Position numbers and translations under genes: made by a program. Of a DNA stretch of 64,000 bases, positions 15,389 through 24,625 are shown one piece after another. The stretch comes from an uncultured Saccharospirillaceae bacterium (GTDB lineage Bacteria > Pseudomonadota > Gammaproteobacteria > Pseudomonadales > Oceanobacteraceae), in assembly GCA_947499545.1 (NCBI GenBank), contig CANMOZ010000012.1, forward strand, positions 1-64,000, given 5' to 3'. The notes below the pieces were generated by a model, which ran no database searches, was not told the DNA's origin, and worked only from the letters and a program-made list of their open reading frames with translations. Position 1 is the stretch's first letter. The number at the start of each line of letters is the position of its first letter.

Positions 15389-17500
15389 GTGGATCTTTCG
15401 ACTTTCCAGAACATAAAACGCTTAGGGAAAAAGCTGCTTGAGGGGGACTACCCAAACGAACTCAATTGGGCTTTGGTAGAAGAAATTATTCATCTTGGCC
15501 GGTGTGAGCACGCACTGGTTTTCTGGAGCAGCGATTCCCACCGAGATCTGATTTGCCAAGCACATTTATCCGCGCCCGGTAACCGAGGCCCCGTTGTTGG
15601 CAGCAGTATCTCGTTAGGGATAGAAAGAGACGGCACCCGGCCATCATTGAATACTTGGTTCCGTTCAGGTGAAGTCATCAATTCCATTCGATTACCTAGA
15701 GTCATTGAGCGAATGCCTCTTAAAACCGTGCTTATGTCCTACGGTATTGATGTTCGATCCTCATTGCTCATCCCCATCAATACACTTTATGACGACTGCT
15801 TTGGCTTTGTACTTGCTCTAAACGCCACCTCTGGAGAGGCCAAAGCCGGATTTGATATCCACTCTGAAGAGCTGATCACCCTGCTTTCATCTATCGCAGG
15901 CGCCACACTGCTGGAACGTACTCGCTCAAAGCGTCAGGAATCCCTCTTTATTGAATTATCGACTCAGCCCAACACAACCCAATTGGTTGAGACTATATTG
16001 GATCAAGCACAAGCCATCACGCAGGCTGAAGGCGGTTCACTCTACATCGTAAAAGAAGCCATGAATGAAAAGCCCGTACTGGAATTTGCCATTGTTCGGA
16101 ATTCAAAACTCGGCATACGTTACGGTGGAACCACTGGTGCTGCCATTCCATTTAAACCCATCTCAATATTCTCACCAGAAGGTGTTCCAAATACTCACAA
16201 TGTGGTTTCCTGCGCAGCGAACAGCAAACAACTGGTTATCATTGACGATGCCTACGATGCAGAAGGGTTTGATTTCTCTGGCACTAGAGCTTTCGATGAA
16301 TCAACGGGTTACCACTCCCAATCTTTCCTAACGATCCCGCTGAAAAATCACGAAGATGATATTGTCGCCGTCTTACAACTGGTCAATGCAACAGAACCCA
16401 CAACCGGGGAAGTTATCCCTTTCAAACCACAACACATCCCATTGATAAAAGCCCTGGCCACCTATGCGGCCATCGCGTTAAATAATCGTCTTCTAGTCAA
16501 AGGCCTAAAAGACTTTTTAGATGCCTTCACCAAAACAATTGCAAAAGCCATTGATGCTAAAAGCCCACACACTTCAGGGCACTGCCAACGTGTTCCTCTG
16601 CTAATGGAATTGATTGCAAAAGCAGCCTGCGAGGATGAGCGCACTTTCAGAGATTTTGAGTTAGAGCAAGACGATTGGTACGAACTTATGGTTTCTGCTT
16701 GGCTACACGACTGTGGAAAATTGGCAACACCTGATTCCATTCTCGAAAAATCAACCAAACTCCATTTGTTGTTAGATGGCATCGACAGCATTGAGGCCAG
16801 ACTCACAGCTAAAACAGCCCAGACCCAACTCCAATATTTACTTGAACGTTTTTCGGCAGACATTTCAGATGAAGATAGAAGCCAGCTACAATCCATTATT
16901 GAGCAAAGCCAAGAAGAATTAAATTTCTTACATTCGTGTAATAAAGGTGGCGAGTTTATGGCACAAGACAAAAAGGATCGTGTCCAAAGCCTTGAAAAAT
17001 CGCATTGGAAACAATTGAATGGTGAAGAGGCTCCGTTATTATCTCCCCAAGAGCGCGAGTACCTTTGCATCGAGCGCGGCACCCTTTCGAAAGAAGAGAG
17101 AGACATTATCAATAACCATATTCAGGTTACCATTGATATGCTAGAAGAATTGCCCTTCCCGAAAAAACTTAGGCGCGTACCCGAATACGCAGGTGGCCAC
17201 CATGAAAAGATGGATGGAACGGGGTTTCCAAGAGGTCTCAAACGCGATCAAATGTCCATCCCCGCTAGGATGATGGCCATTGCGGATATCTTTGAAGCGC
17301 TCACTGCTCGTGATCGCCCTTACAAACCGCCGATGAAGTTGTCTCAAGCATTGAGTATCATGAAGAAAATGAGGGATTCAAACCATATTGATGCCGATTT
17401 ATACGAGCTATTCATTCGCAAACGCGTTTGGGAAAGTTATGCGAAAAAAGTATTATCGCCTGAACAACTGGATATTGAAGACCCCTCTCCCTATCAATGA
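15389..17500 (+). CDS. GAF-GAF-HD-GYP cyclic-di-GMP phosphodiesterase
   Basis: The start is a GTG at 15389. The 703-residue cytoplasmic protein has two GAF-type sensor domains (about 20-170 and 190-365) and a C-terminal HD-GYP domain. The metal site is visible as H440-D441-C-G-K, and the GYP signature as HHEKMDGTGFP (604-614), with Phe for Tyr. HD-GYP enzymes hydrolyse cyclic-di-GMP, lowering it and favouring motility. About 90 residues of helical, Gln/Glu-rich sequence are inserted between the HD and GYP motifs compared with compact family members. No N-terminal receiver or membrane segment is present, so the input is a small ligand or partner. Confidence 0.92.
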   Translation: MDLSTFQNIKRLGKKLLEGDYPNELNWALVEEIIHLGRCEHALVFWSSDSHRDLICQAHLSAPGNRGPVVGSSISLGIERDGTRPSLNTWFRSGEVINSIRLPRVIERMPLKTVLMSYGIDVRSSLLIPINTLYDDCFGFVLALNATSGEAKAGFDIHSEELITLLSSIAGATLLERTRSKRQESLFIELSTQPNTTQLVETILDQAQAITQAEGGSLYIVKEAMNEKPVLEFAIVRNSKLGIRYGGTTGAAIPFKPISIFSPEGVPNTHNVVSCAANSKQLVIIDDAYDAEGFDFSGTRAFDESTGYHSQSFLTIPLKNHEDDIVAVLQLVNATEPTTGEVIPFKPQHIPLIKALATYAAIALNNRLLVKGLKDFLDAFTKTIAKAIDAKSPHTSGHCQRVPLLMELIAKAACEDERTFRDFELEQDDWYELMVSAWLHDCGKLATPDSILEKSTKLHLLLDGIDSIEARLTAKTAQTQLQYLLERFSADISDEDRSQLQSIIEQSQEELNFLHSCNKGGEFMAQDKKDRVQSLEKSHWKQLNGEEAPLLSPQEREYLCIERGTLSKEERDIINNHIQVTIDMLEELPFPKKLRRVPEYAGGHHEKMDGTGFPRGLKRDQMSIPARMMAIADIFEALTARDRPYKPPMKLSQALSIMKKMRDSNHIDADLYELFIRKRVWESYAKKVLSPEQLDIEDPSPYQ

Positions 17501-17518
17501 ATTCCCTCCACCAAGAGA

Positions 17519-17548
17519 TACTCTCTCAATAGGTACTCTCTCAATAGA
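17519..17548. repeat. Tandem 15-bp repeat after the HD-GYP gene
   Basis: TACTCTCTCAATAGG (17519-17533) is followed by TACTCTCTCAATAGA (17534-17548), then by a decayed third copy (TACGTGCTCTCATTGG). It begins 19 bases after the stop codon. The rest of the gap to 17762 shows nothing else supportable. Confidence 0.55.
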
Positions 17549-17762
17549 TACGTGCTCTCATTGGTTATGATGACAGAAGAGCGAAGCCATTGCTCCACTG
17601 CTATAAAACAGGAATCACCCCCAACCGTCGATCCAAAGATTTCATAATCTGAGAGGCATGAATGACGACCAATGAAAAATCTGTATAATTTCCAAATGGC
17701 TATTAAAGATTAACTCCCTTTAATAATAAAAGACGCAGAAACCCCAAATATAAGCGACATCC

Positions 17763-18200
17763 ATGATAAAACCAAACTCGAAGCTAACCACTCTATTTAT
17801 TGCCTTGACTCTCTCTTGTACTGTTTGGTCTGATACGACGCAGGTGCAATGTATTCACAAATCTGACAGTGAAGACCGTCACATGCTCATTGATCAATCG
17901 GGGCAATCAGTGACCCTGGAAGGGCAATGGCAACGGCTACCTGTGCGAGAAGGCCTATCACGCACAACTAGGCTGATGAGTTTTATTTTTAAAATAGATA
18001 AACCTGAGAAAAATAGGTTGTCGTGCAGAACTGATTATTTTGCTCAACCCACACATACCACTCAATCGGGTTTGTTTTTGTTTGGTTATAACAAACAGCC
18101 CAACGATTCTTGTTATCTTAGCGGCTATATGAGTGTTTTTACATCTGATTTAGCGCCTTACCATCAAATACTTGTTGAATCGAATTGTCAGAACAAGTGA
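17763..18200 (+). CDS. Small exported protein, unknown
   Basis: The 145-residue protein has a typical signal peptide (KLTTLFIALTLSCTVWS, cleaved near residue 23). The mature domain has five Cys (VQCIH, LSCRT, DSCYL, SNCQNK and one earlier), compatible with disulfides outside the cytoplasm. It ends in a basic tail. I do not recognise a family. No strong ribosome-binding site precedes the ATG. It is a single gene between the HD-GYP gene and a convergent secreted hydrolase. Confidence 0.65.
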   Translation: MIKPNSKLTTLFIALTLSCTVWSDTTQVQCIHKSDSEDRHMLIDQSGQSVTLEGQWQRLPVREGLSRTTRLMSFIFKIDKPEKNRLSCRTDYFAQPTHTTQSGLFLFGYNKQPNDSCYLSGYMSVFTSDLAPYHQILVESNCQNK

Positions 18201-18379
18201 GTTCAGATATTACTGCAACATACGGCTGTGCCATTGAAAATTCGCACGCTATTTAAAACCAAGAACTTCTACCAGGCACCAGGATAATCAACAAATAAGT
18301 AAAAAGAGGGTTTTTGATCGTAGAGAAGTATACATTGGCAATACAATGGTAAGATAGGCGTACTTACCTACCCAATATT

Positions 18380-18408
18380 GGACGTTCCGTCTAAAAGAAG
18401 GAACGTCC
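18380..18408. terminator. Hairpin between convergent genes
   Basis: GGACGTTCC (18380-18388) and GGAACGTCC (18400-18408) form a perfect 9-bp stem with an 11-base loop. It lies between a plus-strand gene ending at 18200 and a minus-strand gene ending at 18453, where a bidirectional terminator is expected. There is no T tract on either side, so termination is inferred from position. Confidence 0.4.
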
Positions 18409-18452
18409 AGTCTACTGAGTTTCAATCCATATCGATCATAATCACAATTGCT

Positions 18453-20372
18453 TTAGTTGACTTCTGTGTTCGAAAAACTGATATCAGATACGAGCAAACC
18501 GCCTTCACTTCCCTTTTGAAATACGAATCTTATCGCCACGATTTGGCTCAAGTCTAAACCTTCAAATTTATCAAGGCTAACACTTGCTACATGCAAAAGT
18601 GATTTAGGTAAAATACCAAATGATAGGTTGGGATCTCCTGGCAATGGCCTGAATACATCTCTGTTGTCTACAGCAACCGTTTTTGAAGCACCATTTACAT
18701 CTATCAGCTGAACTTGAAATTCAGAATAACCTTTTTCTTGCTTCTGGTTAGTCGCTACCCGAAACTGGAGTTGCGTGAAGTGATTAACGGCTGTAGGTCT
18801 ACCGTCATTGGTCAGCAAGCTCTGGTGATAATAGCTGCCATCCGCAGGCTGTACAAACTTGATCTGCTTTACGGATGTATCTCTTTCATTGTAAGGAGTG
18901 ATGTGTGGAAATCGGCTGTATTGCATATAAGCATTATCTTCGCAGATAGTGTCTGCACCTCCACAGATAAAAGCATTTACACCAGAGCTATAAGACTCAT
19001 CACCACCCAATGAAACTCTTAAACTATTTTTAATTTGGTAGGCAAACTTGACGGTATTTGAATCGCCACTGATGTTCTTTCCTATCAGAAAGTCAAGGTG
19101 CTGTTGCTTGTCTACTACACTCAACTCCTTCAAATTGCTGTTAAAAAAACCTAGCGCATAACTTTTCGTTAAAGATCTAACCAAATCGGGAGCTCCTCGG
19201 CTTTTGAACTCAATCTGATTTTCCTTGAAGTTTATACCGCCACAATGAGGGTCTACTGCCTCGGGTAGAAGGCCATTATCTAAGTCTTCAGAAGAGTAAA
19301 CAGCCATTGTTCCTAACCAATTGTCAGCTGCAATTGGCCTTGGATCCCCTGACCACTCAGTATTGAAAACATTATGGTTTGCTCCCATAAAAGTCCATTG
19401 ATAATGGGACTCTTTGGAATTCAGTGCGATGGTGTTGTCAAAAATTCGCGCGCTTTGCAAATCTGAAACATCCCCGTCGCAATAGGGTAGTATCGATCCC
19501 AGGCTTGCATACTTTAAGGATAAATCGTGCGTATTTGTTGACCCTATAGTGAGAACTGCTCGCACATTAAAATCTTTGTTGTTGGGTGGTGCAGTGAATC
19601 TTGCATAACTGATGACGCCTTCACCTCCTCGTGAGTGACCTATCAATCCAATTCTTTGGAAATCCAACTTCCCTTTTAGGTTGCGGGCTAATTCTTCTCC
19701 ACCGGTGGTCGTAGAGCTACCCAAACGAGAGTGTGTACCGTAGGTATTCGCTGAATATAAAGCGTTAAGATGATGATTAATAAGTCTTGCTCTGGCTGTT
19801 TTACCTTCATCTTCATTGGCAACAGGTTCTTCCAAGCTTTGATTATAATCATAGATGTCTTCCAGTGCATTCACGCCATTTGCACTGATGGATACAACGA
19901 AATAACCTTGCTTAGCTAAATAGGTGCCCAAATAATCGTACCCTTTATAACTTGGGATCGCAGTACTCCCCTCATAGCATGGCCATGCAATTCCAGCTGA
20001 CGCACCATCGTTGGGAATTGATACAGCAACATCATTGGTTGTGCACGTATTGTGGCGCCCGTGCAATATAACGATTATTGGCAGGTTGGATTTTTCCTTG
20101 GGAAAATATGTGATGCCTTGAACCTCAACAAACGGAGAATATAAATATCCGCCTTCGGTTACATACTCTCTAAACTCTAGAGGTTTAAAAGGGTTTTCTG
20201 GGTCACTGGGATTTAAGCTGCTATCTGTCATTTTGTATTCAAGCTTAATAATATCCTCTGAACTAAGCTCGCCAGCAAGTGAAGAGGGGCTTGCAAAACC
20301 AATAATAATTGCTGCCCAAAGATAATTTTTTAGCGTGCATTTTTCAGTAAAAAACCAACTAGCTTTGTACAT
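18453..20372 (-). CDS. Large secreted alpha/beta hydrolase
   Basis: The 639-residue protein starts with a signal peptide (NYLWAAIIIGFASPSSLAG, cleaved near residue 34). The hydrolase core runs from about residue 80 to 360: IIVILHGRHNTC gives the oxyanion-hole segment, and IGLIGHSRGGEG carries the nucleophile S247 in a GxSxG elbow. The likely acid and His lie further on (GANHNVFNTEW). The last 250 residues look like a beta-rich accessory domain ending in ISFSNTEVN. An extracellular esterase or lipase is likely; the substrate is unknown. It stands alone and begins the accessory stretch of secreted enzymes. Confidence 0.8.
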   Translation of the reverse strand: MYKASWFFTEKCTLKNYLWAAIIIGFASPSSLAGELSSEDIIKLEYKMTDSSLNPSDPENPFKPLEFREYVTEGGYLYSPFVEVQGITYFPKEKSNLPIIVILHGRHNTCTTNDVAVSIPNDGASAGIAWPCYEGSTAIPSYKGYDYLGTYLAKQGYFVVSISANGVNALEDIYDYNQSLEEPVANEDEGKTARARLINHHLNALYSANTYGTHSRLGSSTTTGGEELARNLKGKLDFQRIGLIGHSRGGEGVISYARFTAPPNNKDFNVRAVLTIGSTNTHDLSLKYASLGSILPYCDGDVSDLQSARIFDNTIALNSKESHYQWTFMGANHNVFNTEWSGDPRPIAADNWLGTMAVYSSEDLDNGLLPEAVDPHCGGINFKENQIEFKSRGAPDLVRSLTKSYALGFFNSNLKELSVVDKQQHLDFLIGKNISGDSNTVKFAYQIKNSLRVSLGGDESYSSGVNAFICGGADTICEDNAYMQYSRFPHITPYNERDTSVKQIKFVQPADGSYYHQSLLTNDGRPTAVNHFTQLQFRVATNQKQEKGYSEFQVQLIDVNGASKTVAVDNRDVFRPLPGDPNLSFGILPKSLLHVASVSLDKFEGLDLSQIVAIRFVFQKGSEGGLLVSDISFSNTEVN

Positions 20373-21166
20373 TTTCTATAAGCCTCTGTTTTAAATCTAT
20401 ATTAGATGCGACGTAGATGCGCTTTTCAGCGATCTTTTTAGGTGGTAGGTGCCTAGCAAAACGCCAATCATGATTAAACAATAATTGACACTCTGGGGTG
20501 GAGGTCATTTGCAATAAGGGTGATGCGCAGAAGCGGCATTAGCGTTCAAATTCTACACGGCCAATATTAAATTTATACTTCATGATATTCGATAAATTAT
20601 CGCCTATCTGCCAGCATATTCGCTTCCAAAATTAGGCTGTATTTTTTATGCTACTTGCATATAGATAATGGTTCAAGCTTGGTTAAGTCGCTGAAAAACA
20701 CTCACAAAAAATAGACCGCCAAAAGATCCATTTAATGGTCGTCATATGCGACATTCGCGTCAGTCACGCGGTACTGGGTCTTGGGTTAAGGTGTATACGC
20801 CCGAGTTAGCAGCAATGCCTGCAGCAGCGTTGCAAAATAGACTGGAATGCAAAACGGCAACCCAGTGCATACTGATAGGTGCAGTCGATACATACCGCCA
20901 CCAAAAGGACCTAAGCGATGCAGATGTTCCAACGAAAGGTAAATGGACAACTGGTGTTATAGCCAAGGCATTACAGTAGAAGCGGGTCATTTTAGATTCT
21001 CAAACGGGATTAACCAGCGGCTTGCAAGGCTCCATAGTTTTATTCATATCAGAGCCAACGTTTTGCAACACCGCTCGATCGGTTTTTCTTGACACCACAG
21101 CAAAATCAATTTATGAATCTCTTTGCCGATCCCGCATTGATCTATGGATAGGAACGATAATAACCC
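20373..21166. other. Long intergenic region without a confident gene
   Basis: Nearly 800 bases separate the secreted hydrolase from the RsgA-type gene. A 77-codon plus frame (20746-20979, beginning MRHSRQSRGTGSWVKVYTPE) and an overlapping 76-codon minus frame (20760-20990) are open, but neither has a ribosome-binding site or a recognisable family. The plus frame looks somewhat protein-like and may be a gene remnant. A third frame (21022-21258) overlaps the next gene. I see no insertion sequence ends or RNA gene. Confidence 0.4.
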
Positions 21167-22195
21167 ATGTCTTTAGCCACTTTAGGGTGGAAACCCTATT
21201 ATCAACAGCAACTCAGCTTAAACGAATGGGACGAGTGCTTGCCAGGCCGCGTGCTTGAACAACATAAAAGCCACCTTGAGATTGCGCTGGAATCTGGCTC
21301 AGTAAAACTCGAGATGTCTCACCAACTTCCGAACATGACTGTGGGCGACTGGTTATTACTCACAAAAGATCTGCAATTTCACCGTCTTTTAGATAGGCAA
21401 TCCATCATTCAACGCAAAGCACCGGGCAGTGATTTAAAGTATCAACTGATAGCCGCTAATATCGACACCATGTTTATTACGTCTTCCTTAAATCGTGACT
21501 TCAGCTTAAACCGTATTGAGCGATACCTTGTGTTGGCTCGTGAAAGTGAAATTGAACCTGTGGTGTTGCTGACAAAAGCCGATTTATGTGATGAACCTGA
21601 AGCCTATGTAGCAAAAGTCCAACAATTAGAACCCGGCCTAATTGTTGAGCCATTAAATGGCTTAGATGTTAACAGCGCAGCTGTTCTACAGCACTGGTGT
21701 AAACCTGGGTCTACCTTGGCATTCTTGGGCTCGTCTGGTGTTGGGAAGTCAACCTTAATCAATACGCTTATGCAGTCTCAAGCACAAAGCACAGGAGTGA
21801 TTAGTGATACCAGCGAACGGGGCCGCCATACCACAACAACAAGATCTTTAAAATTTATGCCGAGCGGAGCCCTACTTATGGACACCCCAGGCATTCGTGA
21901 ACTGCAATTGAGTGATTGCGAGTCAGGCATAGAAGCGACGTTTTCAGACGTTATAGCACTGGCTTTAAATTGCCGGTTTTCAGACTGCCAACATATCCAT
22001 GAACCCGGGTGTGCTGTGCAAAAAGCTCTACAACATGGAACACTGGACCAGAGACGTTTTGATAATTACCTGAAGCTCAATAAAGAGCAAGCATTTCATT
22101 CTGCAACCCTTGCTGAGCGTAAAGCTCATGATAAAAGCTTAGGGCGCTTATATAAAAGAGTACAATCGGAAGCCACTCAGAAAAAACATCGCTAG
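21167..22195 (+). CDS. rsgA: RsgA-type circularly permuted GTPase (ribosome small-subunit maturation)
   Basis: The 342-residue protein has the permuted G-motif order of RsgA/YjeQ: G4 (LLTKADL), then G1 (GSSGVGKSTLINTL) and G3 (MDTPGIRE). An N-terminal OB fold occupies about residues 20-95. The C-terminal zinc site is present as CRFSDCQHIHEPGCAV. RsgA releases late assembly factors from the 30S subunit. The gene stands beside secreted enzymes rather than the usual housekeeping neighbours (orn, psd), so it may be a second, divergent copy. That cannot be settled from this window. Confidence 0.9.
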   Translation: MSLATLGWKPYYQQQLSLNEWDECLPGRVLEQHKSHLEIALESGSVKLEMSHQLPNMTVGDWLLLTKDLQFHRLLDRQSIIQRKAPGSDLKYQLIAANIDTMFITSSLNRDFSLNRIERYLVLARESEIEPVVLLTKADLCDEPEAYVAKVQQLEPGLIVEPLNGLDVNSAAVLQHWCKPGSTLAFLGSSGVGKSTLINTLMQSQAQSTGVISDTSERGRHTTTTRSLKFMPSGALLMDTPGIRELQLSDCESGIEATFSDVIALALNCRFSDCQHIHEPGCAVQKALQHGTLDQRRFDNYLKLNKEQAFHSATLAERKAHDKSLGRLYKRVQSEATQKKHR

Positions 22196-22413
22196 TTAAC
22201 ATCAGGTATTTATGGGTTGCTGAACGCGAAAACAGCTTGTCGCGCCAACCCTTTCAAAACATCTATTTGTTCACATTTTTATTTTCTGATACCCCTTATG
22301 TTGATGAACTGAGGCGCGCCCATGATGTTTTTTTATCATCACTAAAACAAAGAGAAATCCGCAGTCTTGTTAGGGCCTCTGCCATCATGCCAGACTTTAC
22401 AAACGAGGATCAC

Positions 22414-23478
22414 ATGAAAACAAGGCTACCGTTATTTATTGTTCTATTAGCACTTATATCCCCCTCCACTTTTGCTGACCTGCTGGCACCTTCTGAAGCG
22501 ATTTCACTCGCACAACAATGGTTTAACGGACCCTACCGAACGCACTCAGGCGATAATTTTTCTCAAGCAAAAGCGTCTTTCATTAAAAAGGGGGCGGAAG
22601 GGCCAGGGTATTACTTGGTGAAATCATCCCTAGGTGCTTTTGCCGTTGTTTCTGCAGAATCAGGGGTTAAAACGCCTATACTGGGTTATGGCCAAGATAC
22701 AACATCCACAGCAGAGGAATATATTTCTCCTTGGATGAACGAGTACCTCTTTTCACTCGTAGAGCGAACAAACCCAGAGAGTGAATTTTTTACTCGCTCC
22801 CAAAGCCATCATGCACAACAAGCGGTCAGGCCGCTCACCACCACTCAATGGACCCAAAATGGATATTATGATGACTGGATACCGAATGAATATTTAGTTG
22901 GATGTGTCGCCACTGCTGTTGCTCAATTTTTACGTTATCACGCCCACCCAACCTGGGGGGAAGGCCAATACCAATACCACTACCCTGGCCAAGGAACGCT
23001 CAGCGTAGACTTTTCCCAAACCTATTATGACTGGCAGTCAATGCCGGATCAGTTAACCCAACCCAACCAAGAAGTCGCAAAGATTATGTACCATGCTGGC
23101 GTTGCTGTGGGGACTAAGTACGGTGCTGATGTTTCCCTGGCCAGAATGGCGAACATTCCATATGCTTTGCAATCCTATTTCCGCTACGGCTCTTATGGTT
23201 TTGAATACCTTAATCAGCAGGGTATGAACACAGCAAAGACTTCCATTCAATCGGAGTTATACGCAAACCGTATTGTTATTCTAACGGGGCTTGGTGACTC
23301 TGTGGGCCATGCTTGGATTGTGGACGGTTACGACGGGCAAGGCTATTACCATATGAACTGGGGGTGGGGCGGAAAAATGAACGGGTATTTCCTTCTCGAA
23401 TCGCCCACCCTCTCCAATGGGTATGATTTCAGCAGGCGTATGGCCATGGTTCGAGCCTGGCCAATCTACCAGCAATAA
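22414..23478 (+). CDS. Secreted C10-family cysteine protease (streptopain/SpeB-like)
   Basis: The frame is open from 22237, but the start is placed at the ATG at 22414, which has GAGGAT upstream and begins a clear signal peptide (RLPLFIVLLALISPSTFA). Residues about 22-135 form a Spi-type propeptide (YYLVKSSLGAFAVVSAES). The catalytic domain has C164 in LVGCVATAVAQFLRYH, H299 in GHAWIVDGYDG and N315 in YHMNWGWGGKMNGYF. The 354-residue length fits a zymogen of this family, which includes Streptococcus SpeB and Porphyromonas/Prevotella proteases. It should be exported to the periplasm and perhaps outside, where it degrades proteins. Confidence 0.92.
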   Translation: MKTRLPLFIVLLALISPSTFADLLAPSEAISLAQQWFNGPYRTHSGDNFSQAKASFIKKGAEGPGYYLVKSSLGAFAVVSAESGVKTPILGYGQDTTSTAEEYISPWMNEYLFSLVERTNPESEFFTRSQSHHAQQAVRPLTTTQWTQNGYYDDWIPNEYLVGCVATAVAQFLRYHAHPTWGEGQYQYHYPGQGTLSVDFSQTYYDWQSMPDQLTQPNQEVAKIMYHAGVAVGTKYGADVSLARMANIPYALQSYFRYGSYGFEYLNQQGMNTAKTSIQSELYANRIVILTGLGDSVGHAWIVDGYDGQGYYHMNWGWGGKMNGYFLLESPTLSNGYDFSRRMAMVRAWPIYQQ

Positions 23479-23525
23479 GCCTTCACCGAACCATTCATGT
23501 CTTCGCGCAAAATAGAACGACTACA

Positions 23526-23555
23526 AACTAACGCCTGCTTAAGCCGGCGTTAGTT
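23526..23555. terminator. Hairpin between convergent protease genes
   Basis: AACTAACGCC (23526-23535) and GGCGTTAGTT (23546-23555) form a perfect 10-bp stem with a 10-base loop. It lies 48 bases after the C10 protease stop and 42 bases beyond the end of the convergent M91 gene. A bidirectional terminator is likely, although the T tract is poor. Confidence 0.5.
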
Positions 23556-23596
23556 CAGTATTAGCATCCTTTGTATAACACCTCTTCAAACGATTA

Positions 23597-24556
23597 TTAT
23601 TTCCTTTTTTCAGGCATCGGATGACCACTGTAGAATCGTCTTGGTTGTATCGAGGAAGAATAAAGCGCGTCCATATCTTTTCGAATGGCATTCTCAGTCA
23701 CGATGCCCGCTCGACTCGGACGTCCATCAGGCCTACCGACGGTTGCAACTTCTTCAGGGGAAATAGGAGGCGGCGTTTTCTTTAACTTTTTAGTGACCTC
23801 TAAGCGCGCACCTGCATTAATTCTAGCAGCGTGGATCAATTCGTGGGCCAGGGCGATCGCAGATGAAAGCCCCACTTTATCGACATCATAAAACCGAGGG
23901 CCATTTTTTACCGCGAGCCATTCGGTCTTATCTACATGATGAAAAACGGCTGCTGCGCACCCCGCACCTTTAAAGGTTACACCGGCAATTTTTTTGGAAT
24001 TAGCTTCCTTATTTTTTTCCTTATAGGCTAATTCATTCATTTCACCGTCACGTCCAGCAGTACGAATAGTCGTAAGATGTTGAGACTTACCGCCTATTTG
24101 ACCCAATAATTTTCGGCCAGATGGCGTTGAATCAATCAAGCTAAGATCTCTGCGTACTTTTTCAGCAAAGTCAGCAAAATCAGCCCCCGTTTTGAATTCA
24201 TCAAAAAAGCTTTCACGATCCACTCTTAAATAATTCGACTGCGGAACCGGCACAAACATAACTTTTTTAAGTCGTTTCTTGGCAGCATCCAAATCAAGCG
24301 GCGTAACATTATGCACACTCGGCTTATCACACCCCTCCTTCACCTCAAGATCTGTATGACTTAAAAGCACATCCATTGCATCATCAAGCTTAGAAGCTGT
24401 CAGTCTGTATTTTTGCGGGTCATCGGACAACCGAACATGGTGCCGCCCTAATTGTCCAATATGATCCCTACTGATAGCTAAAGGCGCACTCGTATGAGGC
24501 TGTAAGCTCTGAATGGGTTGTCTATGAGGGTTAGAGCCTACCGTTACATCCTTCAT
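23597..24556 (-). CDS. NleD-like M91 zinc metalloprotease, probable type III effector
   Basis: The 319-residue protein has no signal peptide. Its first 45 residues are polar and disordered (Ser, Gln, His, Pro), as in type III secretion signals. The zinc motif HELIH is at 238-242 (ALAHELIHAARINAGA). Downstream come EEVATVG (268-274) and TENAIRKDM (287-295), then PRRFYSG, which match the M91 Effector_protein pattern seen in NleD and HopH1. NleD cuts the activation loop of JNK and p38 MAP kinases in host cells. Here the substrate is inferred from family. The start has AGGAAG six bases upstream. It is separated from serS by a strong terminator and looks inserted. Confidence 0.8.
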   Translation of the reverse strand: MKDVTVGSNPHRQPIQSLQPHTSAPLAISRDHIGQLGRHHVRLSDDPQKYRLTASKLDDAMDVLLSHTDLEVKEGCDKPSVHNVTPLDLDAAKKRLKKVMFVPVPQSNYLRVDRESFFDEFKTGADFADFAEKVRRDLSLIDSTPSGRKLLGQIGGKSQHLTTIRTAGRDGEMNELAYKEKNKEANSKKIAGVTFKGAGCAAAVFHHVDKTEWLAVKNGPRFYDVDKVGLSSAIALAHELIHAARINAGARLEVTKKLKKTPPPISPEEVATVGRPDGRPSRAGIVTENAIRKDMDALYSSSIQPRRFYSGHPMPEKRK

Positions 24557-24591
24557 TGACGACTTCCTAAACTACGCATCATTTAAAGGTT

Positions 24592-24620
24592 AAATTAAAA
24601 AAGCCGGCTTTACGCCGGCT
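24592..24620 (-). terminator. Rho-independent terminator of serS
   Basis: Read on the minus strand, AGCCGGC, a 5-base loop and GCCGGCT (24602-24620) form a GC-rich 7-bp stem followed by a run of six T. It begins six bases after the serS stop. It closes the lolA-rarA-crcB-serS transcript and insulates the downstream effector gene. Confidence 0.85.
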
Positions 24621-24625
24621 CTTAA

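Noticed and set aside
16462-17112. 216-codon minus-strand frame inside the HD-GYP gene
   Set aside because: It is the shadow of the strongly supported plus-strand gene, with Ser/Cys-rich composition typical of antisense frames.
20746-20990. 77-codon plus and 76-codon minus frames on the same DNA
   Set aside because: No ribosome-binding site, no recognisable domain, and each is open partly because of the other; kept only as a possible remnant.
21022-21258. 78-codon plus frame before rsgA
   Set aside because: It overlaps the well-supported RsgA-type gene in another frame and has irregular composition.
22237-22413. N-terminal extension of the C10 protease frame
   Set aside because: The ATG at 22414 has a good ribosome-binding site and directly starts the signal peptide; the extension would bury it.
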